Shown piece by piece: positions 7,978 to 16,037 of a DNA stretch of 64,000 nucleotides. Both the position numbers and the translations under genes were made by a program. This DNA is from Streptomyces sp. WMMC940. GTDB lineage: Bacteria > Actinomycetota > Actinomycetes > Streptomycetales > Streptomycetaceae. Under the pieces are notes generated by a model. It saw nothing but the letters and a program-made list of their open reading frames with translations. It was not told where the DNA came from and did no database searches. The DNA lies in NCBI RefSeq assembly GCF_027460265.1, contig NZ_JAPZBC010000001.1, forward strand, positions 7,056,001-7,120,000, written 5' to 3'. The first letter of the stretch is position 1. The number at the start of each line of letters is the position of its first letter.

Positions 7978-9309
7978 ATGACCACCCCGCACGGCTACTC
8001 GCCGCCGCCCTCCGGCATCGGCGGACGGCGCCCCACCGTCACCGCGCTGTACGGGCCGCACCTCGATGGCGACGCGATGCCCGCGCTGTACGAGGAACTC
8101 CGCAGGAACCACGGCCCGGTGGCCCCCGTCACCGTCGCGCCGGGCATCGAGGCCTGGCTCGTGCTCGGCCATCGCGAGTTGCTGCGGCTCACCCGCGACG
8201 AACAGGACTTCTCCCACGACCCGCGCCGCTGGAGCCTGCTGCGGGAGGGGCGGGTGCCGCGCGACTCGCCGATCCTGCCGTTCGTCGGCTGGCGGCCCGC
8301 GCTGCTGTTCGCCGACGGTCAGCAGCACCGCCGGATGAGGGCCGCCGTCTCCGACGCCCTCGCCGGGATCGACGGACACGAACTGCGGCGAGGCGTACGG
8401 TCCGCCGCCGAGGAACTGATCGCGTCGTTCGCCGGGCGCCGCGAGGCCGACCTCGTACCCCACTACGCGCGCCGGCTTCCGCTGCAGGTCATCACAGGAC
8501 TCCTGGGACTGGACGAGCGGACCGGCAGCCGGCTCGTCCACGCGATCTCCGGCCTCGCCGCCGCGACGGCCGACTCCGGCGGGGCGAGCAGGCGGATCAA
8601 CGCGATCCTCCACGCCCTGATCGACCGGAAGCGGACCCGGCCCGGGGACGACATCACCTCGGCCCTGCTGCACCACCCGGCGCGCCTCACCGACGAGGAG
8701 GTGCTGCACAACCTGGTGGTGATGTTCGTCGCCGGCCATCAGACCACCGTCAACTGGATCGCCACGACCCTGCGCGTGCTGCTCTGCGACCCGGCGCTCC
8801 GCTCCTCGCTGTCGGGTGGTCACCTCACCGTCGACGACGCACTCGACCTCGTGCTGTGGCGCTTCCCGCCGACGCAGAACTTCCCGGCCCGCTACGCAAC
8901 CCGCGATCTCCGTTTCGGAGGCCAGTCCATCCGGGCCGGCGACATGCTGATCCTCGGGCTCGCCGCCGCCAACGCCGACCCGGCCGTGCTGCCCCCGGGT
9001 GGCCCCGTCACCGGCAACCGCTCCCATCTCGCGTTCGGCGCGGGGCCGCACACGTGCCCGGCGCAGGACCCGGCCCGGCTGATCACCCGAACCGCCGTGG
9101 ACACCGTCCGGCACCGGCTGCCCGACATGGAGCTGGCCGTGGACGAGTCGGAGCTCGCCTGGCTCTCGTCGCCCTGGAGCAAGGGGCTGGCCGCCCTCCC
9201 CGTCCGCTTCACCGATCCCCAGCTGCCCCGGACCACGCGAACGGGCGAGCCGGCCCGCACCGCCCGTCCCGGCCATCCGGGCGCCCCACAGACAGGAGGA
9301 GCCCGTTGA
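7978..9309 (+). CDS. conservon cytochrome P450, CYP157-like, without ExxR
   Basis: This 443-residue P450 follows cvnD by 13 bases. The I-helix reads AGHQTT (252-257) and the haem loop FGAGPHTCPAQ has the ligand cysteine at residue 360, so haem binding is expected. The K-helix, normally ExxR, reads LVLW at 291-294 (codons from 8848). This was found by lining it up with the next P450, which has ETLR at the same place. Loss of ExxR with a terminal Leu-Trp is the reported trait of the Streptomyces CYP157 family, which is usually paired with CYP154-type genes in conservons. The substrate is unknown. The stop overlaps the next start. Confidence 0.87.
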   Translation: MTTPHGYSPPPSGIGGRRPTVTALYGPHLDGDAMPALYEELRRNHGPVAPVTVAPGIEAWLVLGHRELLRLTRDEQDFSHDPRRWSLLREGRVPRDSPILPFVGWRPALLFADGQQHRRMRAAVSDALAGIDGHELRRGVRSAAEELIASFAGRREADLVPHYARRLPLQVITGLLGLDERTGSRLVHAISGLAAATADSGGASRRINAILHALIDRKRTRPGDDITSALLHHPARLTDEEVLHNLVVMFVAGHQTTVNWIATTLRVLLCDPALRSSLSGGHLTVDDALDLVLWRFPPTQNFPARYATRDLRFGGQSIRAGDMLILGLAAANADPAVLPPGGPVTGNRSHLAFGAGPHTCPAQDPARLITRTAVDTVRHRLPDMELAVDESELAWLSSPWSKGLAALPVRFTDPQLPRTTRTGEPARTARPGHPGAPQTGGAR

Positions 9310-10541
9310 ACACCTCACCGAGCACCCCGCACCGGATGGACCCGGCCGGTGGCTGTCCGCACGCCGACAACGCCAGGCTGCTGGCGCGGGGGGCGGTGGC
9401 TCCCGTCGTCCTCCCCGGCGACGTGGCGGGCATGGCCGTCCTGGGCCACGACGCGCTCAGGGAGTTCCTGGCCCACCCCGATGTCGCCAAGGGCGCCGAG
9501 CACTTCGCCGAGCTGCGGGAGGGCCGGATCGCCGACGGCTGGCCGCTGAAGACCTTCGCCACGGTACGAGGCATGACCACGGCCGACGGGGACGACCACC
9601 GCAGGCTCAGATCGCTGGTGAGCAAGGCGTTCACCGCACGGCGGGTCGCGGAACTGCGCCCCCGGGTCGAGACGGTCACGGCGGAGCTGCTGGACGGCCT
9701 CGGTCGGGCGGCTGCGGAGCAGGGCGGCGTCGCCGATCTTCGCCGCCACTTCGCCATGCCGTTGCCCATGGGGGTGATCTGCGGACTGCTCGGCGTGCAC
9801 GCCGAGCACCAGCAGCGGCTGCACCACCTCTCGAACCAGGTCGTCGCCACCGACATCGGACCCGAGGAGGCGATGGCCGCCAACCGGGAGCTGGTCGACG
9901 TGCTCGGCGCCGTGGCCGCGACGCGCGCGCAGGACCCGGGCGACGATCTCACCAGCGCGCTGATCGCCGCCCGTGAGGAGGACGGCGACCGGCTCAGCGG
10001 GCACGAACTCATCGGCACCCTGCTGCTGATGATCGTCGCGGGCCACGAGACGACACTGAACCTGATCACCAACGCGGTCCGTGCGCTGTGCGTACACCGC
10101 GACCAGCTGGAGCTGGTCCGCTCGGGCGGCGCGACCTGGGCGGACGTCGTCGAGGAGACCCTGCGCTGGGACAGCCCGGTGAGCTACTTCCCGTTCCGCT
10201 ACCCGACACGGGACCTCACCCTGGACGGCACGGTCATCCCGAAGGGCACCCCGGTCCTCGCCGGATACTCCGCCGCCGGACGGGACCCGGCCGCGCACGG
10301 GCCGGACGCGGGCCGCTTCGACGTCACCCGGGGGGCCGGGTCACGCCACCTGTCCCTCGGCCACGGTCCGCACTACTGCCTCGGGGCACCGCTCGCCCGC
10401 ATGGAGGCCACCATCGCCCTGGAGCGGTTGTTCGCCCGGTTCCCCGGGCTGGACCTGGCCGTACCGGAGCCGGAACTGGCCCGGCACGCCAGCTTCGTGG
10501 GGAACAGCGTCCGGGAGCTTCCGGTACGGCCCCTGGCCTAA
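9306..10541 (+). CDS. conservon cytochrome P450, CYP154-like
   Basis: I use the TTG at 9306, which overlaps the previous stop (TTGA) and has aggagg upstream; an ATG at 9336 is the alternative. The 411-residue protein is a standard class I bacterial P450. It has AGHETT in the I-helix (about residues 245-250), ETLR at 284-287, and HGPHYCLGAPLARME with the haem ligand cysteine at 358. It needs ferredoxin and ferredoxin reductase partners, which are not encoded here. Pairing with the CYP157-like gene is a recurring conservon arrangement. The exact CYP family is inferred from context rather than from an identity calculation. Confidence 0.87.
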   Translation: MNTSPSTPHRMDPAGGCPHADNARLLARGAVAPVVLPGDVAGMAVLGHDALREFLAHPDVAKGAEHFAELREGRIADGWPLKTFATVRGMTTADGDDHRRLRSLVSKAFTARRVAELRPRVETVTAELLDGLGRAAAEQGGVADLRRHFAMPLPMGVICGLLGVHAEHQQRLHHLSNQVVATDIGPEEAMAANRELVDVLGAVAATRAQDPGDDLTSALIAAREEDGDRLSGHELIGTLLLMIVAGHETTLNLITNAVRALCVHRDQLELVRSGGATWADVVEETLRWDSPVSYFPFRYPTRDLTLDGTVIPKGTPVLAGYSAAGRDPAAHGPDAGRFDVTRGAGSRHLSLGHGPHYCLGAPLARMEATIALERLFARFPGLDLAVPEPELARHASFVGNSVRELPVRPLA

Positions 10542-10677
10542 GATTCGGGCTGCTTCGTGGCCCGGGCGGCGCTTCACCCGTACGGAGCAGGCCGACCGGC
10601 CCCGTCATCGGGGTCCGGCGCAGGCTGGTGGTACCGGGCACCGGAAGAGCTTCGGCATCGAAGGACAGGGAGTCAGC

Positions 10678-11124
10678 ATGGCCGGACGGTTCGAGGGGAC
10701 GGTCCTGATCGACCGCCCGGTCGACGAGGTGTTCGCCTTCCTGGCGGACGGCGAGAACGACCGGAAGTTCAGCCCACGGGTGCAGGAGATGACCAAGGTC
10801 ACCGACGGCCCGACGGGCGTGGGCACGGTCTACCGCAGCAGGGTCAAGGACGCGGGGATGACCACCTCGCGCGAGTTCCGGATCAGTGAGTTCGAGCCGC
10901 CGCGCCGGATCCGCTGGACGGAGGTCTCGAAGAACCTGGTGACGGCCCCCGAGGGCGGCTACGACCTGGAGGCCGTCGACGCCGGGCGGACCAGGCTCAC
11001 GGTGTTCAACACTCTGGAGGGCCACGGCCTCGGCAAGCTGCTCGTCGGCCTCGCGCTGAGTGCGGCGCGCAAGGACGCGGACGACTTCGCACGGCGCATC
11101 AAGGCGGCGGTCGAGGCGTCCTGA
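10678..11124 (+). CDS. SRPBCC (polyketide cyclase/START-like) family protein
   Basis: The 148-residue product begins FEGTVLIDRPVDEVFAFLADGENDRKF and continues with VGTVYRSRV and FEPPRRIRW. This is the usual pattern of SRPBCC proteins, which enclose a hydrophobic ligand in a helix-grip fold. A GGAAGAG/AGGGAG-like ribosome site precedes the ATG. It follows the conservon P450s by 136 bases on the same strand and may be the last gene of that transcript. A lipid or aromatic ligand is possible but cannot be named from the sequence. Confidence 0.85.
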   Translation: MAGRFEGTVLIDRPVDEVFAFLADGENDRKFSPRVQEMTKVTDGPTGVGTVYRSRVKDAGMTTSREFRISEFEPPRRIRWTEVSKNLVTAPEGGYDLEAVDAGRTRLTVFNTLEGHGLGKLLVGLALSAARKDADDFARRIKAAVEAS

Positions 11125-11142
11125 GAGCGCGCCGACCGGCCC

Positions 11143-11260
11143 GCTCGCGGTGATCCGCGGTCGGGCGTGCTTCGTCCGTCCCGTGGTGTTCGGCGGGCGT
11201 GGTGAGTTCGCTCGCGGTGATCCGCGGCTGGGTGAGGTGTGTCCGTCCCGTGGTGTTCGG
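11143..11260. repeat. imperfect 67-base-period direct repeat
   Basis: Bases 11143-11193 and 11210-11260 are two 51-base copies spaced 67 bases apart. The first 18 and last 17 bases of each copy are identical, and the middle differs. The surrounding spacer (11125-11653) shows no credible gene on either strand. Confidence 0.75.
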
Positions 11261-11653
11261 ACGTCGCGGGACGCGGCCGGTTGTGCACGACCCTACGGTG
11301 GCGCACCGGCCCACCGCGTCCGCCGCGGGACACGTGCCGGTGCCGCGCGCCGAGGCGCGAGGGACCGGGTGGCGCTCGTCCGGGCGGCCACTCGGCCCTC
11401 CCTGCCCGACTCGCCCGGGTTCTTCGCCCCGGAGGGCACGCCCTCCGGCGCGTACGCGTCGCGGTGCCGTTCGCCGCTCGGCCGACTCGCCGTGCGGTGC
11501 GCCGCACGGGACGCCCACCAGGGTCGGCCCGGGCCGCGACCGCCCACGGGCGGGTCCGGACGCGCACGGGGACGCGGTGGCCGGTGCCCTGGCGGTCCCG
11601 GACGGGCGCGGCTCCACGCTCCCGGCGTCCCGTCCTGCCGCTCGCGCTCGGCC
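11261..11653. other. intergenic region without recognised genes
   Basis: This is GC-rich sequence between the repeat pair and the stop of the next minus-strand gene. Open frames here are long only because stops are rare at this GC content. I see no domain-like protein or ribosome site. Confidence 0.45.
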
Positions 11654-12040
11654 TCAGCCGCCGGCGGCGGGCGACGAGTCGAGCCGCAGTCGCAACTGCT
11701 TCTCACCGTCCCCCGAGACCGCGTGCTCCACCTCGACCGCGAAACCCGTGGTCATGGCCCGTGCGAGCCGGTCGACCGCCGCGTACGAGCCCGACAGCTC
11801 GGCTCCCACCGGCTGGTGCAGTGCCGTGGCCGCCACCGGGCCGGCGGTGTCGGCGGGTGCCACGTCGTAGGTCGCCGACCAGATCGTCGGATGGCCGCCC
11901 CGCCCCTCCTGGTGGGGGTGCTCCTCGGCATCCCGATCGCAGGGGTAGGCCGCGAGCAGCGCGGCGAACACGGCGTCGGCGTCCTCGGGCGCGCCGGTGA
12001 GCTGTACCGATACTTCCTCGTGCCTGTCGATGACGGCCAT
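11654..12040 (-). CDS. small conserved-looking protein of unknown function
   Basis: The 128-residue product starts MAVIDRHEEVSVQLTGAPEDADAVFAALLAAYP and has an alternating hydrophobic/acidic pattern compatible with an alpha/beta fold. No signal peptide, membrane segment or cofactor motif is visible. The start ATG at 12040 has gagaggacg nearby as a weak ribosome site. Codon use matches a real Streptomyces gene and the opposite frames do not look better. It stands alone between two repeat-rich spacers. I do not recognise the family. Confidence 0.65.
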   Translation of the reverse strand: MAVIDRHEEVSVQLTGAPEDADAVFAALLAAYPCDRDAEEHPHQEGRGGHPTIWSATYDVAPADTAGPVAATALHQPVGAELSGSYAAVDRLARAMTTGFAVEVEHAVSGDGEKQLRLRLDSSPAAGG

Positions 12041-12180
12041 GGTGATCCCCGTCCTCTCTCACGCTCGGACGTCCCACTCCAAGGTCGCACTTCCCGGCCG
12101 GGACGGCACACGGCCGGACGGGGCGGAACGCGACGAGGGCGGTGCGTCGGCTCGGTCCGGTCGGGGACCGGACGGGTGGG

Positions 12181-12240
12181 GGACGGGTGTCTGTCGGGTG
12201 AGGCGGGTGAGGGACGGGTGTCGGTCGGGTGAGGGACGGG
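12181..12240. repeat. two copies of a ~30-base GGGACGGGTG-type repeat
   Basis: Two near-identical units, about 12181-12210 and 12211-12240, repeat the motif gggacgggtgt followed by gtcgggtga. Partial copies lie just before and after. They sit upstream of the 128-residue minus-strand gene. Confidence 0.7.
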
Positions 12241-12333
12241 CGTCCGGTGGTGGTGGAGCCCTCCTCCAGGGCGCAGCGAACCCTGAGGCCCGAGCCACGC
12301 GGTTATCCGGCTGCGAATCGAGGGTCGTGCAGC

Positions 12334-12411
12334 CGAGCCCGAGCTGGAGCCCGAGCTGGAGCCCGAGCCCGAGCCCGAGTCGAGCAGAGCCTGAGCCGAG
12401 CAGAGCCCGAG
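12334..12411. repeat. hexanucleotide tandem tract (gagccc/gagctg)
   Basis: A run of about thirteen hexamers alternates gagccc, gagctg and degenerate gagcag forms. It lies in the 500-base spacer 12041-12544, which has no recognised gene. A low-complexity slippage origin is likely. Confidence 0.75.
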
Positions 12412-12544
12412 CGGATCCCGGCGCGCCGCGAGCCGTGCCTCGTCAACGCGCCGCCGACCGTCCGGAGCCGCGCGGAGCCGGTCCGCTCGTGGGCCCGGAC
12501 ACGCCCCCCGGCCGGCGTCGCGCCCGCGGGCGTCCCCGCGCCGT

Positions 12545-13591
12545 TCAGTCCGCGCCCGGAAGTTCCCCGGTCCGCGTCCAGCGCAACACCTCCTCCGCGC
12601 CTCGGGTGTTGACCACGCGCGACTCCGGCACCCCGCACTCCTCGGCCCGGGCACAGCCGTTGATCTGCCAGTCGAGCTGACCCGGAGCGTGGGCGTCGGT
12701 GTCGATCGTGAAGAGCACGCCCGCCTCCGCAGCGCGCCGCAGCAGCCGGCGTGGCGGATCCAGTCGGTCCGGGCGGCAGTTGATCTCCACCGCCGTGCCG
12801 TACTCGGCGCACGCCGCGAACACCTCGTCCGCGTCGAACTCCGACTCCGGCCGTCCGCGCCCTCCGTCACGCCCTCTCAGCAGCCGTCCCGTGCAGTGCC
12901 CGAGGACGTCGACGAGCGGATTGGTCACCGCGGTGACCATCCGCCGGGTCATCGGCCGTGCCTCCGTGCGGAGTTTGGAGTGCACGGACGCGACCACCAC
13001 GTCCAGCCGGTCGAGCAGCTCCGGCTCCTGGTCGAGCGAGCCGTCGGGCAGGATGTCGCACTCGATGCCGGTGAGCAGCCGGAACGGCTGCCAGGTCCCG
13101 TTGAGTTCGGCGACCACGTCCAGTTGCTCCCGCAGCCGCTCCGGGCTGAGCCCGCGCGCCACCGTGAGCCTGGGGGAGTGGTCGGTGAGCACGGCCCACT
13201 CGTGGCCGAGGGCGGCGGCCGCGCGCCCCATCGCCTCGATGGGGCTGCCCCCGTCGGACCAGTCCGAGTGGAGATGGCAGTCCCCGCGGAGCGCCGCGCG
13301 CAGCCGTGCTCCCGGAGCGTTCTCGTCGGGCCGGGCGCCCGTGTCCTCCTCCAGACGCCGCAGGTACGCAGGCACCTGTCCGGCCAGGGCCTCCCGCACG
13401 ACCTGGGCGGTCTTGGGTCCCAGGCCCTTCACCGACTCCAACGAGCCGGCCGCGGCCCGTCCGGTGACCTCGTCCTGGCCCAGGGCCGTGACCGCCGCCG
13501 ACGCCGTCCGGAAGGCACGCACCCGGTACGTGGGGGCGCCGGACCGCTCCAGCAGGAAGGCGATCCGGTCCAGTGCCTCCACCGGGTCCAT
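12545..13591 (-). CDS. PHP-domain metal-dependent phosphoesterase with HhH N-terminus
   Basis: The 348-residue product has an N-terminal helix-hairpin-helix region (GLGPKTAQVVREAL about residue 55) followed by a PHP domain. PHP metal-ligand motifs seen are DCHLHSDWSDGG (about 105), LTDHSPRL, GIECDILPDG, VVASVHSKL, VLGHCTGR and TIDTDAHAPGQ. This layout matches the C-terminal half of bacterial PolX and related stand-alone PHP proteins. These hydrolyse phosphodiester or phosphomonoester bonds using a trinuclear metal site. The polymerase domain of PolX is absent, so a DNA polymerase role is not supported. No operon partner is obvious. Confidence 0.85.
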   Translation of the reverse strand: MDPVEALDRIAFLLERSGAPTYRVRAFRTASAAVTALGQDEVTGRAAAGSLESVKGLGPKTAQVVREALAGQVPAYLRRLEEDTGARPDENAPGARLRAALRGDCHLHSDWSDGGSPIEAMGRAAAALGHEWAVLTDHSPRLTVARGLSPERLREQLDVVAELNGTWQPFRLLTGIECDILPDGSLDQEPELLDRLDVVVASVHSKLRTEARPMTRRMVTAVTNPLVDVLGHCTGRLLRGRDGGRGRPESEFDADEVFAACAEYGTAVEINCRPDRLDPPRRLLRRAAEAGVLFTIDTDAHAPGQLDWQINGCARAEECGVPESRVVNTRGAEEVLRWTRTGELPGAD

Positions 13592-13727
13592 GGCCGGATG
13601 CCGCTAGCGCCGCGGGAACGGGCCACGGCCGCCGCCTCGCGCGCCCGTGTCCCGCGCCCTGTCGTCCGCCGTCATCACGCCGCCCTTCCTCGCAGGTCCG
13701 TCGCTCCCATCGTCCTCCCGCCGCACG

Positions 13728-14408
13728 TCACGAGCGACCGACGAACTTCCGCGCGAGTCTGTCGCCCAGCGTCACCGCGGCCCGGTGGGACTCGATGGGG
13801 GTGACCTTGGAGTCCCGGAACAGGATGTACGTCACGCCGGAGTTGACGCCTCCGGTGGCCGGATCGGGGTCTATGCCCAGCGCCCGCGCGGTGGCGTACG
13901 ACGCCTCGCCGATGAGGTCGGTCGGCCCGGCGTCGCCGACGACCGCGTACACCAGCCGGTCGCGGTGGATGACGGCGGCGACGGTACCCCCGCGGATGCG
14001 CGAGTAGTTGTAGTCCCACAGCGGACTCGCCACCGGTACGACGATGAACGGAAGGTCGGCCGAGTCCAGCGGGTATCCCTCCGAGTCCCAGTACGCGGTC
14101 TCGGGCTGCCAGTACTCGTCGGTGTCGGGGTTGCACTCCGGGCTGCTCAGCCCGTCGCAGTCGATGTCGAGGTCCGCCTTCCAGAAGACCACCGAACTGG
14201 TGCCGCACACCGGTATGGACTCCTCCTGGTCGGCGTCGGTCCGGAACAGTCCGTCGGATATCTGTGTGCAACTCCTGACCTTGGCCAGGAGTTCGCGGGC
14301 GGTCACGGAGCCCTCGTGGCCGGGACGGGCGGTGGCGGTGGCGGGCAGGACGGCCGCGACGAGCAGTGCCGCGCCGCACGCGGCGACGGCCTTGGAGCAA
14401 GGGGTCAC
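13728..14408 (-). CDS. secreted glycoside hydrolase family 75 chitosanase
   Basis: The 226-residue product has a signal peptide (hydrophobic AACGAALLVAAVLPATATA, cleavage after about residue 27). The mature part contains FWKADLDIDCDGL, LPFIVVPVASP, VVGDAGPTDLIGEAS and SGVTYILF. These are the motifs of GH75 endo-chitosanases, whose catalytic acids lie in the DxDxDG region and downstream. The enzyme would cut beta-1,4-glucosamine polymers outside the cell. It is a stand-alone gene; the short spacing to the Nudix gene upstream (36 bases) could place both on one transcript, but a functional link is not evident. Confidence 0.85.
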   Translation of the reverse strand: MTPCSKAVAACGAALLVAAVLPATATARPGHEGSVTARELLAKVRSCTQISDGLFRTDADQEESIPVCGTSSVVFWKADLDIDCDGLSSPECNPDTDEYWQPETAYWDSEGYPLDSADLPFIVVPVASPLWDYNYSRIRGGTVAAVIHRDRLVYAVVGDAGPTDLIGEASYATARALGIDPDPATGGVNSGVTYILFRDSKVTPIESHRAAVTLGDRLARKFVGRS

Positions 14409-14443
14409 GGGGTGTTTCCTCCGGTTCGGGGCGGCGGCCGCGT

Positions 14444-14917
14444 TCAGCGGCCGCCGCGTATGTGGTGGGCAAGCCGGTCCAGGAAGATCCGCTGGCCGGG
14501 GACGAGCAGCTCAGCCGCGCGTTCGAGGGGGAACCAGCCGACCCGGTCGACCTCCGGGAACTCCGTCGGTACACCGGACCGCGGCGGCCACTCCATCGTG
14601 AATGTGCCGGGCACCACGGAACGGGGGTCGAGGTCGCCCTCGACCGCCCACACCGTGACGGTCTTGCCGCCCGACTGGCGGCTCTCGCCGAGGGCGACGC
14701 GCTCGCCGTCCGGGGCGGGCAGTCCGAGTTCCTCCTCGAACTCCCGCCGCGCCGCCGCCTCCGGCTGCTCCTCCGGGCCGTACTCGCCCTTGGGAATCGA
14801 CCACGCGCCCTCGTCCCTGGCGGCCCAATAGGGGCCTCCCATGTGCCCGATCAGCACCTCGAGATCCGTCGCGGCGCCCCGGAACAGCAGGAGGCCGGCG
14901 CTTCGCTTGCCCGACAT
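14444..14917 (-). CDS. Nudix hydrolase
   Basis: I start at the ATG at 14917 (MSGKRSAGLLLFRG), giving 157 residues; upstream codons look like non-coding sequence. The Nudix box is complete: GEYGPEEQPEAAARREFEEE then LG fits GX5EX7REUXEEXGU. It is followed by a stretch (TFTMEWPPRSGVPTEFPEVD) typical of small bacterial Nudix proteins acting on nucleoside diphosphate derivatives. The exact substrate cannot be read from the sequence. The protein is cytoplasmic, without signal or membrane parts. Confidence 0.88.
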   Translation of the reverse strand: MSGKRSAGLLLFRGAATDLEVLIGHMGGPYWAARDEGAWSIPKGEYGPEEQPEAAARREFEEELGLPAPDGERVALGESRQSGGKTVTVWAVEGDLDPRSVVPGTFTMEWPPRSGVPTEFPEVDRVGWFPLERAAELLVPGQRIFLDRLAHHIRGGR

Positions 14918-15040
14918 GCCGCCGAGTCTGCGGGGGGCCGAGGGCCGCCGCCATCGGACCCAGGGGCCGCCGGCCGCCGGGTGAACGTCATCCGCCGGGT
15001 TCACCCCTGGGAGTGGGCCCGTCCGGCCGGAGCAAGGTGT

Positions 15041-15802
15041 CTAGCCCAGGAGAGTGGACAGGTCGACGCTCTCGGCGGCCGGGGGCGTCGCCGTCGGGAC
15101 GGGCTTGTCGTAGTCCGAGAAGTCCACGGTCGCCTTCGCCGCACCGGCGCTCGTCACCACCAGGCGCACCGGGTACGGCTCGCCCTCGGTGGCGACGTAC
15201 AGCGTGATCGTCCGGCCCGCCAGATTGCCCGACAGCGGGATGGCGTCGACCCCGTCGACCTTGGTCTTCGTGCCCTTGGTGAGGTCGACGTCGCTGGTGG
15301 GGACGCCGGTGAGCCGGTCGAGGAACGTGTCGAGGTCGCAGACCTGGGTCATGCCCTTGAGCAGTCCGTTGTCCGTCGTGCCCCGCAGATAGCGGTCCCC
15401 GACGAGCTCCTTGACCGTGTCGCCGCCGCCCGGCACCTGGTTCTTCCAGAACGCCGCGTCCGGCTTCATCCACACCGTCTCGCCCCGCTTGATGATCTCC
15501 ACGGAGCCCTCGTCGCCCATGCTGACCGTGCCGGCGCAGTTGCCCGAGCGGTCAAGGGCGAGATCCAGTTCGTTCGGCGAGCCCGCCTCGCGCAGGTCGC
15601 CCTTGCTGGTGATGTGCACCGACTCGGCGTCGAGCAGCGCCTCACGGGCCTTCTCCGCGATCTGCCGAGCCGTGAGCGTCTCGATGTCGTCGCCCGCGTA
15701 GGCCGTGCCGCCGACCGCCAGTGCGACCGCGAGGAACGCCGCGGACGACACCCGTGTCCAGCTCCTGCTCCTGGTCCCGCTCCTGCGGCGAAGTGCGCTC
15801 AC
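15041..15802 (-). CDS. secreted LppX/LprG-like or LolA-like protein
   Basis: Starting with GTG at 15802 (ggag seven bases upstream), the 253-residue product has a signal peptide with cleavage near TAYA-GD; there is no lipobox cysteine. The mature part opens with LTARQIAEKAREALLDAESVHITSKGDL. It continues as a long beta-rich domain with NCAGTVSMGDEGSVEIIKRGETVWMKPDAAFW. Such half-barrel proteins in actinobacteria (LppX/LprG and LolA-like) carry lipids or lipoproteins. The fold assignment is by pattern only. The gene is alone and divergent from the aldehyde dehydrogenase. Confidence 0.72.
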   Translation of the reverse strand: MSALRRRSGTRSRSWTRVSSAAFLAVALAVGGTAYAGDDIETLTARQIAEKAREALLDAESVHITSKGDLREAGSPNELDLALDRSGNCAGTVSMGDEGSVEIIKRGETVWMKPDAAFWKNQVPGGGDTVKELVGDRYLRGTTDNGLLKGMTQVCDLDTFLDRLTGVPTSDVDLTKGTKTKVDGVDAIPLSGNLAGRTITLYVATEGEPYPVRLVVTSAGAAKATVDFSDYDKPVPTATPPAAESVDLSTLLG

Positions 15803-16037
15803 GTTCGTCTCCGGGTGATGCGACCGGCCGGGGTGATCCGCCGTTCCGAGACTACGCCGAGGGGGCACCGGCTGCCCGTTCGGGTGAACCGCCGAGGGGT
15901 GGAGGCGGGTGGCCCGGTGAGCCCGACGGCCGGAGGGACGGCGGCCGTCAGGGGCGGAGGGGCCGGGCGGGCCGTCGCGTTGCGCCGCCGCTCCTGGCGC
16001 GGCAGGGTCGTAAGTGCGGCCGAAGGAGGACACAGTC

